A stretch of 17,723 bases of DNA from Desulfobacula sp. (GTDB lineage Bacteria; Desulfobacterota; Desulfobacteria; Desulfobacterales; Desulfobacteraceae), in contig NZ_JAIOSW010000013.1 in NCBI RefSeq assembly GCF_021107415.1, positions 1 through 17,723 on the forward strand, written 5' to 3'. Under the pieces are notes generated by a model that saw nothing but the letters and a program-made list of their open reading frames with translations, had not been told where the DNA came from and ran no database searches. Numbering within the stretch: position 1 is the first letter of the stretch; the number at the start of each line of letters is the position of its first letter. Shown in pieces: positions 15,646-17,723 of this stretch. A program made the position numbers and the translations under genes.

Positions 15646-16173
15646 TTAGGCTAAATGGTTTATTAACGATTTAACCTTACGGTCATGGTCCATGTTCCAA
15701 TTGTCTAAAAGATAATACAATTTATTTTGGATGATTGTGAATGCATCTTCTGTCTTACCAAGCTGTAGAAGCACCCGGACCTTACCCCACAAAAAACATA
15801 TTTGACCACGCTGATCATTTTTTATGCAGATATCATAAAGATTTAAAGCTTTACTTAGGTTTCCTTCCGACTCATAGAACTTGCCGAGATATAGATTAAA
15901 ATCATCAAAATCATAATTATCATACTTAACTTCCTCTATTGCATCTATGAAGATTTCAAACAGGCGTTTAATCTTTGCTTCCCTGATTTCAAACTTCTCT
16001 GGATCACAATTATCATTATTTTCTGATGATCGTAATTGAAATAAATTTTCGATATCCTCCCTGCCATTTTCTATATCCCCCCATTCATTTTCGATATCCT
16101 CCCAACCATATGAATCCTCAATAATCTTGGCAGAAAGTAAAATTTCATCGGTAACCAAAATTTTCTCTAACAT
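15646..16173 (-). CDS. Acidic TPR-like hypothetical protein
   Basis: This 175-residue cytoplasmic protein lacks a signal peptide or membrane segment. Residues about 92-155 look like two tetratricopeptide-type helix pairs (FNLYLGKFYESEGNLSKALN, then FLWGKVRVLLQLGKTEDAFT), typical of protein-binding scaffolds. The N-terminal part has a 7-residue unit repeated three times: W24EDIENE, W31GDIENG, R38EDIENL. AAGGAG lies 8 bases before the ATG at 16173. It converges on the 599-residue protein gene with only 33 bases between stops. No specific family or partner can be given. Confidence 0.7.
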   Translation of the reverse strand: MLEKILVTDEILLSAKIIEDSYGWEDIENEWGDIENGREDIENLFQLRSSENNDNCDPEKFEIREAKIKRLFEIFIDAIEEVKYDNYDFDDFNLYLGKFYESEGNLSKALNLYDICIKNDQRGQICFLWGKVRVLLQLGKTEDAFTIIQNKLYYLLDNWNMDHDRKVKSLINHLA

Positions 16174-16338
16174 AATACTCTCCTTATAATATGGAATTTA
16201 AGTGCATATAGGGCAAGCAATCCTTTGTAATTCAAAAACAGTAAGAATACTCTGACCCCTAATGATATGTTCCAAGTTGCCCTAGTAAACAAAGGAACAT
16301 GCATTAAATTCTTCCATATGAACATTGTGGTTTACTTG

Positions 16339-16430
16339 CCCGGACATCCCGGACTCCCTGGACGTAGCCAACAATGGTAAGGGTTTGAGGCCTATTGTTT
16401 TCTGGGCATCAGACGGACTCTATGGACATT
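16339..16430. repeat. Repeat unit A
   Basis: Its first 20 bases (16339-16358) are the exact reverse complement of 16617-16636, and its CTCTATGGACATT end (16418-16430) also has a counterpart in the inverted unit at the same distance. The 3' two-thirds are similar to 16801-16878 in direct orientation. Confidence 0.65.
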
Positions 16431-16544
16431 ATCTGTAACAATAGCCCATGAAACAAATTGGACGAATACAATGAGGTTTCCATTATCAAGCCTAATAGTT
16501 GCACCCATCGTTGCCTCTTTCCCTAAATATTCTTAAGCTCACGG

Positions 16545-16636
16545 AATGACCATAGAGGCCCGGGATGCTCTCAAATTTTCTTTCTCAGAATGCCATATAA
16601 ACATTAGGAGCGACCGGGGAGTCCGGGATGTCCGGG
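16545..16636. repeat. Repeat unit A', inverted relative to A
   Basis: Inverted counterpart of 16339-16430: 20 bases identical at one end, and the CCATAGAG word at the other end at the mirrored position. The middle has diverged. Together the two units could form a large cruciform or RNA stem with a loop of about 114 bases. Confidence 0.6.
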
Positions 16637-16800
16637 GACTTTTTTATTTTTAACAGACTGGAAATAAACCATTTCAAAAAAATCTTGTTTCAATTAATCA
16701 GGATCTTTTTCTATAATTGGGTGTGTCACTCTTGCCGGGCCCTATTAATCTGAGGAGGTACATTCTCATTCGGCTTTCTATCGACCCCAACTGCGATGTG

Positions 16801-16878
16801 GATAGTGAACAATGACAAGAGTTTGAGACTTATTACTTTTTTGGAGCCATAAGGGCTCTATGGACATTGTCTGCAACG
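16801..16878. repeat. Repeat unit B, direct and diverged copy of A
   Basis: Aligns without gaps to 16363-16440 at a constant offset of 438 bases. Shared words include ACAATG, GTTTGAG, CTATTG/TTATTA at the same place, and CTCTATGGACATT. Confidence 0.55.
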
Positions 16879-17032
16879 ACAAGGATGCGGCGTATTACCT
16901 AATCAGAGGGTGATGAATATTATGAATTTTAATCATCTGGGCCTAAGTAAATTACTCCGATAGCACGGCCAGTATTTACAGCACATTTGTATCTGTCAAA
17001 ATTCAAATTCATACGAAAAAACCCCGAAATAT

Positions 17033-17078
17033 GGCTTGCGCAAGCATAATTAGCCGAAAGACCCGCCATTGACCCGAC
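17033..17078. repeat. Second direct repeat, right copy
   Basis: Contains GGCTTGCGC (17033-17041) and the 22-base block (17057-17078) identical to 6950-6971. It lies 44 bases before the right copy of the selC repeat. Confidence 0.75.
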
Positions 17079-17122
17079 GCCCGCAAAATGAACATGAAAA
17101 TTTGGCGGAAAATATCCTGGTA

Positions 17123-17251
17123 TTTTCTGTCTTTTTGTAAATGAGAAACTGCAAAAAAGCTTGACAAACAAGGGTCTTCGGGTGTAGTATTTTTTGTCTA
17201 TTTTGATGCGGAAGTGCGCGGCTCACTGGTGGGGCCCTCGGACTTCAAATC
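17123..17251 (+). repeat. Right copy of the selC promoter plus 5'-half direct repeat
   Basis: Aligns without gaps to 6609-6737 with about nine mismatches. This copy runs on into the complete selenocysteine tRNA. Confidence 0.9.
17161..17190 (+). promoter_or_regulatory. selC promoter
   Basis: TTGACA (17161-17166), an 18-base spacer and TAGTAT (17185-17190) lie 19 bases before the tRNA 5' end. The -35 is perfect and the -10 is a 4-of-6 match. Confidence 0.6.
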
Positions 17252-17307
17252 CGATGTGGGGCGCTAGAACCGTCCCGGGTGGGTTCGATTCCCATGCACT
17301 TCCGCCA
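17210..17307 (+). tRNA. selC: tRNA-Sec (anticodon UCA), encoded CCA
   Basis: This 98-base tRNA decodes UGA as selenocysteine with SelB. It shows the hallmarks of bacterial tRNA-Sec: an 8-bp acceptor stem GGAAGTGC/GCACTTCC, G73 and encoded CCA, a long D stem, the anticodon stem TCGGA/TCCGA closing the loop CTTCAAA (anticodon TCA at 17245-17247), a long variable arm with GCGCTAGAACCG, and a T arm GTGGGTTCGATTCCCAT. The sequence parallels E. coli selC closely. Its presence indicates that the organism makes selenoproteins; selA, selB and selD are not in the window. The 5' half and promoter are duplicated at 6609-6737. selC is a frequent island insertion site in enterobacteria. Confidence 0.97.
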
Positions 17308-17439
17308 TTTATATCAATAAAATTAATAAATTATACCCATAATATTAGTGAGCAGTCGTGCGCAATAATGCGCAAGACATTCTATTTGGTAGATTAATTT
17401 TATTATATTGGTACCTTTAAAAAGTTGAACGAAAAATAA

Positions 17440-17470
17440 AAAAGGCCGAGCCATTTCTGACCCTGCCCAT
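17440..17470 (-). terminator. Possible terminator after the DRR protein
   Basis: On the minus strand, a GC-rich stretch with GGCTCGGCC is followed by TTTTTTATTTTT. The T-tract is clear but only a weak stem can be drawn. Confidence 0.3.
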
Positions 17471-17487
17471 TTTCTTTTGAATAATAA

Positions 17488-17634
17488 CTATCTTAGTTTA
17501 CAGCGTCTATCGAGACCAGATCTTCTGTCCGTACCGGATCTTCTTTCAGGGGAAAATTCGGTATATGAGAATATCCGTCTGTCATTTCCTAAACGCCTAC
17601 CATCATTATCCAGTAATACAGCGGTTGCCTTCAT
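17488..17634 (-). CDS. Small basic protein with repeated DRR motifs
   Basis: This 48-residue protein begins MKATAVLLDNDGRRLGNDRR, continues IFSYTEFSPERRSG and ends TDRRSGLDRRCKLR. The repeated (G/S)xDRR motif recurs in small uncharacterised proteins of sulfate reducers and other deltaproteobacteria (from memory, not verified). AAGG lies 5 bases before the ATG. It starts 6 bases after the stop of the PEP-CTERM protein, so the two are probably in one transcript. Function unknown; the arginine-rich character suggests nucleic-acid or membrane contact. Confidence 0.6.
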   Translation of the reverse strand: MKATAVLLDNDGRRLGNDRRIFSYTEFSPERRSGTDRRSGLDRRCKLR

Positions 17635-17640
17635 GTGACC

Positions 17641-17723
17641 TTATTTGAGTTTCTTTCTGCTGACACCTGCAATCCCTAAAATACCAAGGCCGAAGAGAAG
17701 CATTGTGGCTGGTTCGGGAACTG
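17641..17723 (-). CDS. C-terminus of a PEP-CTERM protein (partial, runs off the window)
   Basis: The last 27 codons read VPEPATMLLFGLGILGIAGV then SRKKLK and stop at TAA (17641-17643). This is a textbook PEP-CTERM sorting signal: a VPEP motif, a hydrophobic helix and a basic tail. Such proteins are exported and their tail is processed by an exosortase, usually in bacteria that make exopolysaccharide. The 5' part lies beyond the window, so the rest of the protein is unknown. The small DRR protein follows 6 bases downstream. Confidence 0.85.
   Translation of the reverse strand, partial: VPEPATMLLFGLGILGIAGVSRKKLK

Larger units (their letters stand above)
16174..17122. other. Gene-free, repeat-rich region upstream of selC
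   Basis: No convincing gene lies in this 950-base stretch. It contains a 7-bp inverted repeat ATGTTCC/GGAACAT (16267-16273, 16294-16300), three related repeat units (16339-16430, 16545-16636 inverted, 16801-16878), the palindrome GCTTGCGCAAGC (17034-17045), and the right copy of the second direct repeat (17033-17078). Confidence 0.55.

Noticed and set aside
15613..15652. AGCCT/AGGCT dyad between two convergent genes as a bidirectional terminator
   Set aside because: Only five pairs around a long loop, without a GC-rich stem.
16246..16262. ACTCTGACCCC word resembling sequences near REP-associated transposases
   Set aside because: A single short word with no partner arm and no transposase gene nearby.
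16929..17171. Minus-strand open frame of 80 codons upstream of selC
   Set aside because: It covers the selC promoter repeat and the direct repeat, has no ribosome-binding site or family match, and is probably chance.
1..17723. CRISPR arrays, rRNA genes and riboswitches
   Set aside because: No regularly spaced identical repeats, no rRNA sequence, and no recognisable riboswitch core were seen.

Overview
The window looks like chromosomal DNA from an anaerobic sulfate-reducing deltaproteobacterium, probably Desulfobacterales. This is inferred from four things: a class I hybrid cluster protein whose ligand residues fall at exactly the Desulfovibrio positions, a selenocysteine tRNA, a PEP-CTERM protein tail, and DUF1566-type and GENxGW-repeat secreted proteins. 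No ribosomal or other marker gene is present to fix the taxon.

Left part (1-6160). Two small hypothetical genes (235-756, 792-1022) are followed by a complete IS91-like element. It encodes a tyrosine recombinase overlapping a Y2/HUH transposase, both on the minus strand, and is bounded by a 14-bp perfect inverted repeat (1171-1184 and 3687-3700). Next come two secreted-protein genes on the plus strand: a DUF1566 protein, and a four-repeat GENxGW protein ending in an EF-hand/dockerin-like calcium loop. An HU/IHF-like DNA-binding protein on the minus strand closes this part.

Middle part (6609-17251). This 10.5-kb segment is bounded by two direct copies of the promoter plus 5' half of selC. The left copy (6609-6737) stops in the 3' side of the anticodon stem. 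The right copy continues into an intact tRNA-Sec (17210-17307). Inside is a nitrosative-stress cluster on the minus strand, in transcription order: Crp/Fnr regulator (HcpR-like), CPGC redox-disulfide protein (hybrid-cluster-associated, DUF1858-like), A-type flavoprotein FprA, Hcp, a 36-codon ORF resembling the start of DUF169 proteins, and an Hcr-like FAD/2Fe-2S reductase. FprA and Hcp are NO-detoxifying enzymes, Hcr is the likely electron donor to Hcp, and the regulator probably controls the set. To the right are a 599-residue secreted protein with an internal duplication, a TPR-like acidic protein, and a repeat-rich gene-free kilobase.

Right end (17308-17723). Two small minus-strand features are easily missed: the C-terminus of a PEP-CTERM protein running off the window, and, 6 bp downstream of its stop, a 48-residue basic protein with repeated DRR motifs.

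The most unusual observation is the selC duplication. Islands in tRNA genes normally duplicate the 3' end of the tRNA. Here the promoter and 5' half are duplicated, as if an incoming segment carried its own selC promoter and 5' half and rebuilt the gene. No integrase lies inside the segment, so this remains an inference.
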